From contig NZ_JAGFNZ010000002.1 of the NCBI RefSeq assembly GCF_019448085.1, positions 434,001 to 498,000 on the forward strand: 64,000 nucleotides of DNA. The letters are read 5' to 3'. Under the pieces are notes generated by a model. That model made no database searches and was not told the DNA's origin. It saw only the letters and a list, made by a program, of their open reading frames with translations. A program made the position numbers and the translations under genes. Positions 18,801 through 26,740 of this stretch are shown piece after piece. Position 1 is the stretch's first letter. Each line of letters begins with the position of its first letter. The DNA is from Caproiciproducens faecalis (lineage in GTDB: Bacteria > Bacillota > Clostridia > Oscillospirales > Acutalibacteraceae).

Positions 18801-21401
18801 ATCTACATCAAGTTTTAAAAGTTTGCTTATATTTGGCTTTACATTTGATGCAAAGTCTTCTGTAATTTGTTTTTCTACATCTGTCAATATTTTATTTGCT
18901 TCAGAATTGAGAAGTAATTGCTTGAGTTTATCAGGAACTCTTTCACCGTGGAACCAATCAGTAATAGCATTGAAATTTTCAATAGCCTCTTCAAGCGCTG
19001 CCCAATCAGTATATTCAGCTAGATACCTCTTACCAAACAGTGATGACATTAGTTCGTGTTTTTCATTTATCCATGACTTCTTAGCGATCGTTTCTTTGAG
19101 GTCATTAAGTAAATTGATGATGGAGTCATCCGTTAATTTAACCGATTGATCCTTTGCAAAAGATTGTATTAGCTTTTTATCAGCTTTATAAGAAGGTTTA
19201 AATATCTTAAAGAATGACGTATATTCTGTCCTGAATCGACCGAGCATTGCTGAGCAGTCAATTGTAAATATTTCTTTATCATATTTTCCCTGTATATTTT
19301 CTGTCGCTTGTTTTAATGACCAATAAACATTTTTTGCTTCATAAAACAGTGACTGAATAATTGTAAATTTACCATTATCAAACCAATCTTCTGATGGGTT
19401 GGGCGATAAAAGAATACATCTCAATAGACTTAAAACATTTTGAGTTTCATTAAAGTTGGTTGGACATTTTATGCCTAATAGATTTTCTACCGTTGAAAGA
19501 GCATTTTGCAAGTCTTTTACTGTATTTAAAATGGACTGAATGCCAGAGATATTATCATTTTGATTTGATAATACTTCTTCAACATTCTCATAATTTTTTG
19601 AATTCAGCAGGGACAATACTGCTTGTGTAACATCTTCAAATGACTGCAAGACTTCTTGGGCAGGCATAGCAAATATACTCTCATCAAATTCAGACAAGAG
19701 CCTTTCTTGCAATTCATCATGTTCGGTTTTTAAAGCTTTATACTTTGATGCGTCATCAATCAACGGTGCGATATCAGGTTCATATATCCACGAAACAGGA
19801 ATGCCGGGGCAGAGCTCAGAAATTGCTAATATCTCAATCAATTGCTCTGTTGAATCTAACGATGAATGAATGCCAAGGCCAAACTCATCATCTAAATTTT
19901 TCTCAGCTTCATAAAGAGAATCTATATTACTAATGAAAGTTTTTAGATACTTTTCAATATCATGCCGTAATTCATGCGTTACAGTTTTGACATTGCTTCC
20001 TTTCCAAGGATTTCGGTCATACTCACTGCTCATTTTCCCGATCGTATTTGAAAAATCTTTCAGTAAAAACTTATAGCTGTTTAGTCTTTCAATTGTCATA
20101 TCTGCAACTGATTCAATTGGAAATATCATTTCAGGCACATTAGCCAATTTTGATAATTTTCCTGATATGTCATAAACAGATTTACCTAATGGTTTGCAAA
20201 TTTCGTGTAACTCAGAATCATATTGATTAAGCTTTTGCTTCTCAGTCTGTAAAAGTTCCAGTTCATACATAGCTTCATCTTTTACAGTGATTCTGTTCAT
20301 ATCAAGTGTTCTTCCGAGTTCGCTGAGAACCTCTTTTTTGTTTGCCTTATGGCTGTGCAAACGAAGGCAAAAATCAGCTAAGCCCACCTCTTTCAAGCGG
20401 TTATACACCACTTCCAGAGCAGCCATCTTTTCAGAAACAAACAAAACCTTTTTCCCTTCTGCTAAGCACTCAGAAATAATATTCGTTATTGTCTGACTTT
20501 TACCTGTTCCCGGGGGGCCTTGTAGGACAAAACTTATCCCATTTTTTGCGTATAAAATAGCATCCTGTTGGCTGGAATCTGCATCAACCACCTGAAAGAC
20601 ATCAACAGGCCTCTCATTTTTGTCAAAATCATAATTATCGTATTCTTCTGGTAAAGTACCAATTTCACTCTTATCACCAGTTAGCCCTTTTATAACCGGG
20701 TTATTCAGTAACTTTTCTTTGTTTTTATCCAAATCTTTATACATATTTATTTTTAGAAATGAAAAAAGGCTAAGCTGTGCTTCTTGTATGACCGTCCATC
20801 CATTAGCAGCCACAATATTTTCTATTTGGGTCAAATATTCAAGTATTGATATATCTTCACTGTCTTCAAAAGAAGGCAGATTAATTCCATAATCGTTTTC
20901 GAGCTTAAAACTCAAAGTCGGATTGACTACCACATCATCTTCATAAAGAGAGATCTTGAATGGTGATGTAATTGACTCAATAGTAAGTGATACTGGCACC
21001 AGAACAATAGGCGATAATAAGTGCTGATTGCTGTGTTCTGACTCTGTCCAATTCAAGAATCCAAAAGCAATATATAGAATATTCACGCCTTGCTCATCAA
21101 TTGAAGACTTTGCTTTATTTCTAATATTTAGAAGTGTTTTATTTTGGTCATCTTTTTTTCTGTTAGAAAGGATCCGTTTTTCTTCAATCTGTTCCGGATA
21201 TTCTTCATCATCTTGAACATCAAGGAATTCAAGTATAGTCCCATTTTTTACGATGATATTATACAATTCTTCAATTTCAGGCATGGCAAGTTTTAAACTT
21301 GATCGCTTTGTTTCGTGAAAAGCAATCAGTTTATTTCTCTTGCCTAAATCCAGCAAATTCTTTTTCCACTTTTCAATGTATTGCTCTGATCGTTCCGCCA
21401 T
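15888..21401 (-). CDS. DUF4011-superfamily 1 helicase-Vsr-like endonuclease-DUF3320 protein
   Basis: A giant protein of 1837 residues. Order of domains: DUF4011 (about 1-200, with WKKNLLDLGKRNKLIAF); helicase motif I GPPGTGKSQT (about 300); a long helical insertion; motif II FDEASQ and motif III GDDKQLPPT (about 1220-1245); motif VI RLNVAITRAK; a Vsr/DUF559-like nuclease (about 1520-1620, with ECDGATYHS and RIWSTDW); and DUF3320 near the end. This architecture is known from antiphage loci. The start at 21401 is chosen for the AGGTGAT site. A conserved promoter stands at 21447-21475. It heads an operon with three further nuclease-like genes. Confidence 0.9.
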   Translation of the reverse strand: MAERSEQYIEKWKKNLLDLGKRNKLIAFHETKRSSLKLAMPEIEELYNIIVKNGTILEFLDVQDDEEYPEQIEEKRILSNRKKDDQNKTLLNIRNKAKSSIDEQGVNILYIAFGFLNWTESEHSNQHLLSPIVLVPVSLTIESITSPFKISLYEDDVVVNPTLSFKLENDYGINLPSFEDSEDISILEYLTQIENIVAANGWTVIQEAQLSLFSFLKINMYKDLDKNKEKLLNNPVIKGLTGDKSEIGTLPEEYDNYDFDKNERPVDVFQVVDADSSQQDAILYAKNGISFVLQGPPGTGKSQTITNIISECLAEGKKVLFVSEKMAALEVVYNRLKEVGLADFCLRLHSHKANKKEVLSELGRTLDMNRITVKDEAMYELELLQTEKQKLNQYDSELHEICKPLGKSVYDISGKLSKLANVPEMIFPIESVADMTIERLNSYKFLLKDFSNTIGKMSSEYDRNPWKGSNVKTVTHELRHDIEKYLKTFISNIDSLYEAEKNLDDEFGLGIHSSLDSTEQLIEILAISELCPGIPVSWIYEPDIAPLIDDASKYKALKTEHDELQERLLSEFDESIFAMPAQEVLQSFEDVTQAVLSLLNSKNYENVEEVLSNQNDNISGIQSILNTVKDLQNALSTVENLLGIKCPTNFNETQNVLSLLRCILLSPNPSEDWFDNGKFTIIQSLFYEAKNVYWSLKQATENIQGKYDKEIFTIDCSAMLGRFRTEYTSFFKIFKPSYKADKKLIQSFAKDQSVKLTDDSIINLLNDLKETIAKKSWINEKHELMSSLFGKRYLAEYTDWAALEEAIENFNAITDWFHGERVPDKLKQLLLNSEANKILTDVEKQITEDFASNVKPNISKLLKLDVDVAETSYEVIIEKTKQVSEYLTKLYDLYREMSGVSKENCSCKNVLNGFKYLSRYQDIDTQVALRENSLRDNFDFFFNGIHTDWENVINALIWAKSFRELKENYNLPDAFINSICSSADAVLKAKSSKITLTERYSAIQNEYKYFLSLFDDTKADFNSMYLPDLSERAKACVNNLAELEEWIDFRNCREKCKEVGLDDYTSQITDQHIDRKMILPIFLKRFYRLWLDAMIEKKPAIASFRRNNFEQTIGEFQKLDMNQMRIARLRVKERLASQLPDVNRPTSSVDEIGILKRELRKQRRIMPIRKLFAAIPNLLITLKPCLMMSPLSVSLFLDADTYKFDVVVFDEASQICTEEAVGAIYRSSQVIIAGDDKQLPPTNFFSASKTDVDYDTETEEEDDDSDSYESVLDEALTVLPERSLLWHYRSRHEDLIAFSNAKIYKNLVTFPSSIEREHDVGVEYVYVSNGIYDRSGKRDNQVEAQKVAEIVFQHFQKFPQRSLGVVTFSGSQQQAVEAAIRQIRLKDQRYEDFFNEEKEESFFIKNLENVQGDERDTIILSIGYAKDQNGIMYMNFGPLTKSGGYRRLNVAITRAKYNVKLVGSILPTDISAEVTSDGAKMLRSYIDFAINGKSAIVNELQVPDSVNVESPFEESVYDFLVANGYNVATQVGCSGFRIDMAIRHPSLSGRFVLGIECDGATYHSARTARERDRLRQMVLENIGWKIYRIWSTDWIKDQNTEGRKLIENIENAMASFSEGDFLEEDISEPQTDENAYIEEKSPDEINPDVSQAELYGFKIYKETNIFDIKRNLDDDATYCGNILRYVIQNEYPIHFELLCKRVAILFGNQKATSKVRAYVNFILNGKLKNEIIQKNVFCWPVGVDEADVQIPDGESGSRPISYISTEELAEAMYQIADKSFGIKKDDLFVATARIYGFNRTGGNITQALQLALDKLDAQQKVNILSDKVITRGAENEV

Positions 21402-21446
21402 ACTATCACCTATACCAAGCATTAATATTTAGTAATTATCACCACA

Positions 21447-21475
21447 ATTATAATCCTCATACAAATTAATAGCAA
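21447..21475 (-). promoter_or_regulatory. Promoter of the E1 defence operon
   Basis: Minus strand: -35 TTGCTA (21470-21475), 17-base spacer, -10 TATAAT (21447-21452), about 45 bases before the helicase start. The same boxes and spacing are found at 63300-63328 before the unrelated E2 defence operon, within about 95 bases of overall similarity. Confidence 0.78.
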
Positions 21476-21551
21476 GGTTTATCCAGTACTTTCATCCCAA
21501 TTTGCACTGTATTGCTAATACAAGTCCCATTATTAGTACTGACACAAAAAA

Positions 21552-21575
21552 GTGCCCACCGGTTAAGGCAGGCAC
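21552..21575 (-). terminator. Terminator upstream of the E1 defence promoter
   Basis: GTGCCTGCC and GGTGGGCAC pair on the minus strand, followed by TTTTTTG. It shields the defence operon from upstream transcription. The related hairpin at 63405-63428 has the same place in E2. Confidence 0.78.
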
Positions 21576-21579
21576 AAGA

Positions 21580-21908
21580 TCATTTAAATAGCTTGAAAAT
21601 ATCTGATAAGCCAAATGTTGTTCGGTGATAAACTCTATTATAAGTAGCCTTTTTAGGGTTAGTAATCCAACCATAACCACGAGGTGCTTTTAAACCAAGA
21701 CTATGCAACGTTTCACGCTTGTCCTTGCTGCGATGCTCTTATTAAAGGTCGGTTTCCGCATGCTAAATTTCATGGTAATTTTACTAATAATCTTTCTAAT
21801 TTCGCCTGCATAAACTTGTGAATTGCCATATTTTATGATATAATAATTCCACCAGTGTAAATAGTCAGATCCTTTCCCATTTGGTTCACACGAAAGTGTG
21901 GGCGGCAT
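21580..21908 (-). pseudogene. Frameshifted small conserved gene
   Basis: Two overlapping frames read as one protein of about 105 residues. The first runs from ATG 21908 to about RKPTFNKS; the second continues as LGLKAPRGYGWITNPKKATY and ends at 21580. The frames have to be joined by a one-base shift near 21740. The second part, rich in Gly, Trp and basic residues, looks like true coding sequence. The function is not known. It may be a broken gene; a programmed shift is possible but no slippery site stands out. Confidence 0.45.
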
Positions 21909-21966
21909 TGCGTTTATGAAACGTTAATGCAATCAACCCTGCGACATATCTGGCCTCCCCATCATG

Positions 21967-22192
21967 CATCATCACATCTACACACCGATATCGTTCGATG
22001 TTAATGTTGTTGCACGATTGTGTATATCTATGATGGTGAGTTGCTATTGAAGTTGTCGGGAAGAAAGTTCCTCAAGTGTTTTTGGGGAGTTCGAACTGTG
22101 CTGGTGTTATTGGTATACGGCTATATTATCTCTTTGTTATTGGCGGAGTGGGGAGACTCCCAAGCATTCCGCGAGGGAGCCAATAATAACAA
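21967..22192 (+). ncRNA. Candidate retron msr-msd RNA region
   Basis: A strongly structured stretch without convincing genes, upstream of a reverse transcriptase, where retrons carry their template RNA. Stems: 21967-21983 with 22020-22035 (about 14 pairs, one bulge), CCTCAA/TTGGGG near 22062-22085, and TTATTGGC (22137-22144) with GCCAATAA (22179-22186) enclosing CGGAGTG/CATTCCG. The limits, branch-point G and a1/a2 repeats could not be fixed by eye. Confidence 0.45.
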
Positions 22193-22204
22193 GGAGGTGG
22201 CATC

Positions 22205-22396
22205 ATGAAGAAGAGAGCGGACAACCCCTCTGTTACTATTAATATTTTTAGTGGTAACAAAATTTCTCTTGATGGAAAATCTATGGTTTACATTCTTGTA
22301 GTACTCGTATTCCTAACACTGGTTATATCAATTTGTGATCCTGAACTGCGTGCTGATCTTATCCGTTCGCTGATTGGCATGGCATCGGCTCACTAA
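22205..22396 (+). CDS. Small membrane protein, likely retron effector
   Basis: 63 residues: a polar N-terminal part, one clear membrane segment (MVYILVVLVFLTLVISI, about 28-44) and a short amphipathic tail. AAGGAGG stands seven bases before the ATG. It lies between the candidate retron RNA and the reverse transcriptase, 35 bases ahead of the latter. Several retron types use small transmembrane proteins as the toxic effector of an abortive-infection response. That role is inferred from position and topology only. Confidence 0.68.
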   Translation: MKKRADNPSVTINIFSGNKISLDGKSMVYILVVLVFLTLVISICDPELRADLIRSLIGMASAH

Positions 22397-22431
22397 TACC
22401 AGCACACTTTTTAAAGAACGAGGTGTATGCC

Positions 22432-23403
22432 TTGACATATAACAATTGTAAAATTTATCAATTAAAATGTAAGAAAGTTTTAAAATATCTACTGAAGATA
22501 TCAGATAATAGTGTATTTAATCAGTGGTATGTTGCATCGCTGATCGAACCATATATAGATATCAGTAGAGGGAAGCCCCGACTGATTGAACCACCAAGTC
22601 TCATGCTAAAGAGTATGCAGACACGATTAAAAAACATGTTGGGTACAATTGATGTACCGATAAATGTTTTTTCTGGCATTAAAGGGCGTTCTTATGCTCA
22701 AAATGCACAGTGGCATAAAGGAAACAAGTTTGTTTATAAGATCGATTTGACTGCCTTTTTCCCAAGTATATCTCGGGAAAGGGTTTATTCTTTTTTTAAG
22801 GAAAAGTTAAGAACTTCTCCTGATATTGCTGAATTTTTGACAAACATTACAACAGTCAATTTAGACTTATCAAACATCAAATCTATGGAAGAAATAAACA
22901 TATTTCTTGAATCTAAAAATATTACAACCCGAAACCATTTAATTTCTGGTGCACCGACCAGCCAAATACTCTCTTACTTAGCCAATCAAGATATGTTTAA
23001 TGAAATTCAAAAGCTTTCTGATCACAACAATATTACGATGACAATTTATGTGGACGATTTAACTTTTTCCTCTACAGATCATATATCAAATAATTTTAAG
23101 CAGGAAATTTTTTCAGTCATTAGAAAATACGGATATCATATTTCCAATAAAAAAGTGAAGGGATATTCCAAATTTTATCCTAAATTAATTACTGGAGTAA
23201 TTATATCTAAGGATGGCAATATTGCTGTCAAAAACTCGCTAAGACTGAAAACAATTAACGAACTAAATACACTTAAGCAAGCTCCACAAAATACTACTTC
23301 TAGGAAAAGGCTTAGAGGTTTAGTAACTGCTACACGACAAGTTGAGCCAAATGCCTATCCTTCCATTCATCAGTTTGCTTTTGATAAGAAATATAAAGTT
23401 TGA
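22432..23403 (+). CDS. Retron-type reverse transcriptase
   Basis: 323 residues. Reverse transcriptase landmarks: NAQWHKGNKFVYKIDLTAFF (about 89-108), containing the retron NAxxH element and the first catalytic Asp; SGAPTSQILS (about 180); YVDDLTFSS with the catalytic pair (about 206); and LITGVIIS (about 253), the counterpart of the retron VTG motif that reads the RNA. A TTG at 22432 behind GAGGTG is chosen as start; a GTG nine bases upstream lies inside the ribosome site. It makes a branched RNA-DNA from the neighbouring RNA. The gene ends 20 bases before integrase-type repeats, so it is the last gene of E1. Confidence 0.88.
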   Translation: MTYNNCKIYQLKCKKVLKYLLKISDNSVFNQWYVASLIEPYIDISRGKPRLIEPPSLMLKSMQTRLKNMLGTIDVPINVFSGIKGRSYAQNAQWHKGNKFVYKIDLTAFFPSISRERVYSFFKEKLRTSPDIAEFLTNITTVNLDLSNIKSMEEINIFLESKNITTRNHLISGAPTSQILSYLANQDMFNEIQKLSDHNNITMTIYVDDLTFSSTDHISNNFKQEIFSVIRKYGYHISNKKVKGYSKFYPKLITGVIISKDGNIAVKNSLRLKTINELNTLKQAPQNTTSRKRLRGLVTATRQVEPNAYPSIHQFAFDKKYKV

Positions 23404-23424
23404 ATTCCAAGCAATTTTATCCCG

Positions 23425-23532
23425 TAAACATCAAATAAACATCAAGCAAACATCAGAAAAAGTGGCTTAACTTCCGGCTATTTGCGACAATCTCATACCT
23501 AGCTAAACATCAAATAAACGTCAAATTGTAGG
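23425..23532. repeat. Arm-type direct repeats left of the attachment site
   Basis: TAAACATCAAATAAACATCAA (23425-23445) with CAAACATCAG, then TAAACATCAAATAAACGTCAA (23504-23524) followed by TTGTAGG. They look like integrase arm-binding sites. TAAACATCAAAA also lies between the excisionase and the integrase genes (33250-33266, minus strand). Confidence 0.6.
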
Positions 23533-23614
23533 TTTTAACTTTGCGAGCGTTTTTTTGAGAATAGAAAAAAGTCCCACAAGCGGCGGTCTAAAGCCATTTG
23601 TAGGACTAAGTTGT

Positions 23615-23659
<45 letters not shown>

Positions 23660-23773
23660 GAATATTTTCTTTTATAGCATTTTATTATTATCTCTGATAA
23701 TCTCGGGTTATTGCGGGTATTCATTACTTTCACTTACGGTAATCTCAAGCGATTTAATGCCATTTGTAATGGT

Positions 23774-23806
23774 AATAAACAGCAAATAAACATCTACTTG
23801 TAGGTT
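23774..23806. repeat. Arm-type repeat right of the attachment site
   Basis: TAAACAGCAAATAAACATC followed by CTTGTAGG, close to the repeats at 23425-23532. With repeats on both sides of the tRNA core, the site looks like a junction of two element ends. The stretch 23660-23853 otherwise holds no gene that I can see. Confidence 0.5.
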
Positions 23807-23853
23807 CCTTTCGTTTCAAATTCGCAGCAAGTAATTTCTTGTATGTAAAGATT

Positions 23854-24048
23854 TTATTGTGTTATCCGCCTGCCACCAAATTGATACGCCTGATTGTCCA
23901 ACTCACACAGAGCATCTTCCACCCGCCAAACAACATCGCGGTATATCTTAAGAAGGAGCTTGGCATTGTGATATTTTTGCTTGTCAAATTCTTTGTCCCG
24001 CGTAATTAGGTCGTTCAACTTTTCAATCGTGTCTTGAGTTGTCCCCAT
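23854..24048 (-). CDS. Small SOS-controlled protein beside the attachment site
   Basis: 64 residues, charged, helical, without a known motif. GGGAGG precedes the ATG. Its promoter is very clear (-35 TTGAAT, -10 TATAAT, 24137-24165) and carries a LexA box just downstream of the -10 box. A gene next to an attachment site that is turned on by DNA damage fits a role in excision or induction, but the sequence itself gives no functional clue. Confidence 0.65.
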   Translation of the reverse strand: MGTTQDTIEKLNDLITRDKEFDKQKYHNAKLLLKIYRDVVWRVEDALCELDNQAYQFGGRRITQ

Positions 24049-24117
24049 ATTTTACCTCCCTCATTGATTTAATTGGTGGTAGAACGCCGTGATTCAACCG
24101 GTTAAGTGGTGGCTAAT

Positions 24118-24165
24118 GAACATTTGTTCCATAGTTATTATACGCAAACATTAGTTCTGATTCAA
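24118..24165 (-). promoter_or_regulatory. LexA-controlled promoter
   Basis: Minus strand: -35 TTGAAT (24160-24165), exactly 17 bases, -10 TATAAT (24137-24142), then GAACAAATGTTC (24118-24129), which fits the Firmicutes LexA/DinR box GAAC-N4-GTTC. LexA bound there would cover the transcription start. The rest of 24166-24381 shows no gene. Confidence 0.75.
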
Positions 24166-24381
24166 CGAACAATTAATGTTAAAAGTTTTTGTCAGTAAAT
24201 CCCTCTCGATATATACCCTAATCAAAAACCGCCGTTACAATTTCAGATATTATAACTGGTACTTATGGGGATATAATATAATTAAGTATAATTTCATTCC
24301 GCAAAGGATGGAGAAATAGTGACTTACAGACTTACACTGGCAAGTGTGGTCCAGCTTTGATGGACACACCGAAAAGAAAAA

Positions 24382-24402
24382 GGGCCGCACAAAGTGCAGC
24401 CC
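24382..24402 (-). terminator. Terminator of the hydrolase-transporter operon
   Basis: GGGCTGCAC-TTT-GTGCGGCCC on the minus strand followed by TTTTTCTTTTC, fifteen bases behind the hydrolase stop. Confidence 0.85.
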
Positions 24403-24417
24403 CCTCTTAAGGGTACA

Positions 24418-25263
24418 TTATTCATTTATAATTTTCTTAAAGTAATGTCCGTCATTCTCATGAACATTATCTAAGAAGAATGCTATTTCGTAAGAGACCT
24501 CTTCCACAAATATTCTCCAGGGTTCATTGTGAGAAAAGCCATGATACAGAATCAGTTTACTATGCGGAATGCATTCTACTGTACGAACCATTAAATCAGT
24601 TCTTGAAATAGGGTCTTCAGTTCCACCAATTACCAAAGTAGGTATCTGAATGGATCTTAGGAATTCCTGTGTATTTGCCTCATTTTCAAATTCCAGCAGT
24701 GGACGCTTATAATCCTGTTTCTTTTCTTCAGGAGACTGATGATCAAGCTGCTCAATCTGCATGTACTCAAGGTCCTGGCGTACTCTTTCCACAACTGCAT
24801 CATCATGGAAATATTCAGCAGGTACAGACATAGGCTTTACCTTTTCGCCTCTTAAGAGTCTTGTTCTGTAAGAAACAAAGCCTTCATCCAGATTGTAAGG
24901 TCCGGGAACGATTGCTGCAAAAGCATTTAATCTGTCCTGATAACTCTTACAAATATGCCAACCGGTTCCCGCTCCATGTGAATCTCCAGCATAGGTAAAC
25001 TTGCCAATTCCTTTTAAATCAGCAAATGTGATTACGTCCTTTGCCCATATATCCCACAATGCAGGTCCCATATCAACATCCAAATGATCCGATTTCCCAA
25101 AACCTCGGTTTGTAAGCAGAAATACATGATAGCCATGCTTACACAAGTCTCGAATTGAAGAATACTTAGGGTAATCTATCATTGTACAAATGACATATCT
25201 GTCTCCTGTTCCAAATTCTTCGTAATGAATATTTACTCCTTGACTTATTTCAATCTTCGGCAT
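24418..25263 (-). CDS. Alpha/beta hydrolase
   Basis: 281 residues with the alpha/beta hydrolase triad in order: nucleophile Ser in AGDSHGAG (about 92-99), Asp in GGTEDPIS (about 215) and His in GFSHNEP (about 245). The early strand region with LTNRGFGKSD gives the oxyanion turn typical of esterases and C-C hydrolases. The substrate cannot be read from the sequence. The gene lies 21 bases downstream of the transporter gene, so it may split or activate the imported acid or ester. Codon use is more even and more G+C-rich than in the phage-like genes. Confidence 0.85.
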   Translation of the reverse strand: MPKIEISQGVNIHYEEFGTGDRYVICTMIDYPKYSSIRDLCKHGYHVFLLTNRGFGKSDHLDVDMGPALWDIWAKDVITFADLKGIGKFTYAGDSHGAGTGWHICKSYQDRLNAFAAIVPGPYNLDEGFVSYRTRLLRGEKVKPMSVPAEYFHDDAVVERVRQDLEYMQIEQLDHQSPEEKKQDYKRPLLEFENEANTQEFLRSIQIPTLVIGGTEDPISRTDLMVRTVECIPHSKLILYHGFSHNEPWRIFVEEVSYEIAFFLDNVHENDGHYFKKIINE

Positions 25264-25284
25264 AGATATCTCCTTTTTGCTATA

Positions 25285-26577
25285 TTATCCTAATACTCCG
25301 AGTACAGCTAATAATGTTACGATAACACCCATCATAATTGCCAAACCTAACTGCTGGTTAGCAACCTTGTTGGAATGGCTTTCAGGACAACCTGTAATAC
25401 AGATTGCACCACCCATTGAATAAGGTGAAATACTTGTTGCAATCATACCCAACTGAGATGCTACTGCGATTGTTGCGCCAGATACACCATAGGATACAAG
25501 TGCAGGTGCAAGTGCAATGATAAGTGGAGTAATAACTGCGCCTGATACAAAGAGGCTTAAGAATCCACATACAGCTGTAAGGAAAGGAATGATAACCTTT
25601 ACAGGTAATGTGCCTGACTCAAGAAGTGCCTTGATTGCATCAGTAACGCCAAGACTGCTTGCTTCACCCATTAACATTGCCATACCACATACCATGATGA
25701 TAAGTCCCCAGGGGATCTGGTTCTTGATAACATCATTAGTATCAGCTGTCTTTGCAAGGTGCATTGCTACGATACCAACTGCTGAAAGTACCTGAATTGT
25801 TAAGTTGCCCTTCATCCATCCTGTTACAGGATTAGGAAGTACTAACTGAATAAGTGTAGGTAAAATAAGGAGAACGATTACTGATAAGACAATTGTCATT
25901 GTTCTCTTCTGTTCTTTTGTAATCTCAATCTTTTCATTGCTAAGGATATCTGCAGAAGCCTTAACCTTCCAACCCTTAAGTACGAAGTAAGAGATGAGTA
26001 TGAAAGAAATATTGATAACACATACAACTGCGAAGAGTCTTAAGAAACCAGCTTCTGCTGCTTTCATACCAATTGCTTCACCGAACCATGATGAAAAGGT
26101 TGCGTAGTTAGCCAGCCAGGGAGCCCATGAACCTGCACATGTTCCCCAAAGAAGAATTGAAGCAAGAATAGGTGGAAGTCCTGCTGAAATAATAAACGCA
26201 AATGCAATAGGGCTTAAGAACAAAAGGATGGAATCGGTTGAAGCGCCTGCAAATGCCATTAAGAAAGGTATTGCAAAGAAAAGTAATGGTAACAACCAGG
26301 GCGCACCCTTAAAGTTCTTAAATAAATACTTGGTAATGCTTAACATTGTTCCGTTTGCTGTAGCATAACCAAAAAAGAATGTAACCAAGAACATGTTAAC
26401 GAATAGTCTCGCTGAAAACAGACTAACTACCCCGTTAACGCCAAGTCCGGTAATTGAAATTCCAAAAATAAAAGCGAACGCAATCGCAATCAGACCAGCA
26501 TTAATCTTTAGCTTTTTGCCACCCAGTACGGAGATTAAAATTGCTGCTATAAATAGTATCAGTCTCACATAGGTCAT
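25285..26577 (-). CDS. Dicarboxylate-type membrane transporter (MatC/ion transporter superfamily)
   Basis: 430 residues with about 11 or 12 hydrophobic segments and no signal peptide. Motifs AGASTDSILLFLSP (about 113) and a second, similar re-entrant region near SGAVITPLI (about 350) fit the ArsB/NhaD/DcuC-like ion transporter superfamily; the N-terminal part resembles MatC-type dicarboxylate carriers. The substrate is probably an organic acid. It is the first gene of an operon with the hydrolase and faces the LacI gene across a shared control region with an operator-like palindrome. Confidence 0.78.
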   Translation of the reverse strand: MTYVRLILFIAAILISVLGGKKLKINAGLIAIAFAFIFGISITGLGVNGVVSLFSARLFVNMFLVTFFFGYATANGTMLSITKYLFKNFKGAPWLLPLLFFAIPFLMAFAGASTDSILLFLSPIAFAFIISAGLPPILASILLWGTCAGSWAPWLANYATFSSWFGEAIGMKAAEAGFLRLFAVVCVINISFILISYFVLKGWKVKASADILSNEKIEITKEQKRTMTIVLSVIVLLILPTLIQLVLPNPVTGWMKGNLTIQVLSAVGIVAMHLAKTADTNDVIKNQIPWGLIIMVCGMAMLMGEASSLGVTDAIKALLESGTLPVKVIIPFLTAVCGFLSLFVSGAVITPLIIALAPALVSYGVSGATIAVASQLGMIATSISPYSMGGAICITGCPESHSNKVANQQLGLAIMMGVIVTLLAVLGVLG

Positions 26578-26694
26578 AATTTTTGTCCCCCAATCCTTAA
26601 ATTTAGTTTACTTTCTTCCGCGGATAATGTAAGATTACATCATAGGATAACTAACATCAATTAGTATTTTAGTGTTTTTTACCTAAAAACAACC

Positions 26695-26713
26695 TAATCG
26701 GTTAGGCCGATTA
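26695..26713. promoter_or_regulatory. Operator-like palindrome between the transporter and LacI genes
   Basis: TAATCGG-TTAGG-CCGATTA, a perfect seven-base inverted repeat, overlapping CCTAA/TTAGG. It lies between the divergent genes, 28 bases before the regulator start, and is the obvious site for the LacI-family protein next to it. Confidence 0.65.
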
Positions 26714-26740
26714 CATTTTGAAGCAATGGGGGTTGCAAAA

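Noticed and set aside
22020-22208. A 62-codon frame before the 63-residue membrane protein, overlapping it as ATGA
   Set aside because: It starts with GTG without a ribosome site and its codons run through perfect RNA stems, so the stretch is better read as candidate retron RNA. Its hydrophobic part keeps a small doubt.
23425-23532. Short repeats that might suggest a CRISPR array
   Set aside because: The repeats are AT-rich, about 10 to 21 bases, unevenly spaced, and lie beside a tRNA attachment core. They fit integrase arm sites.
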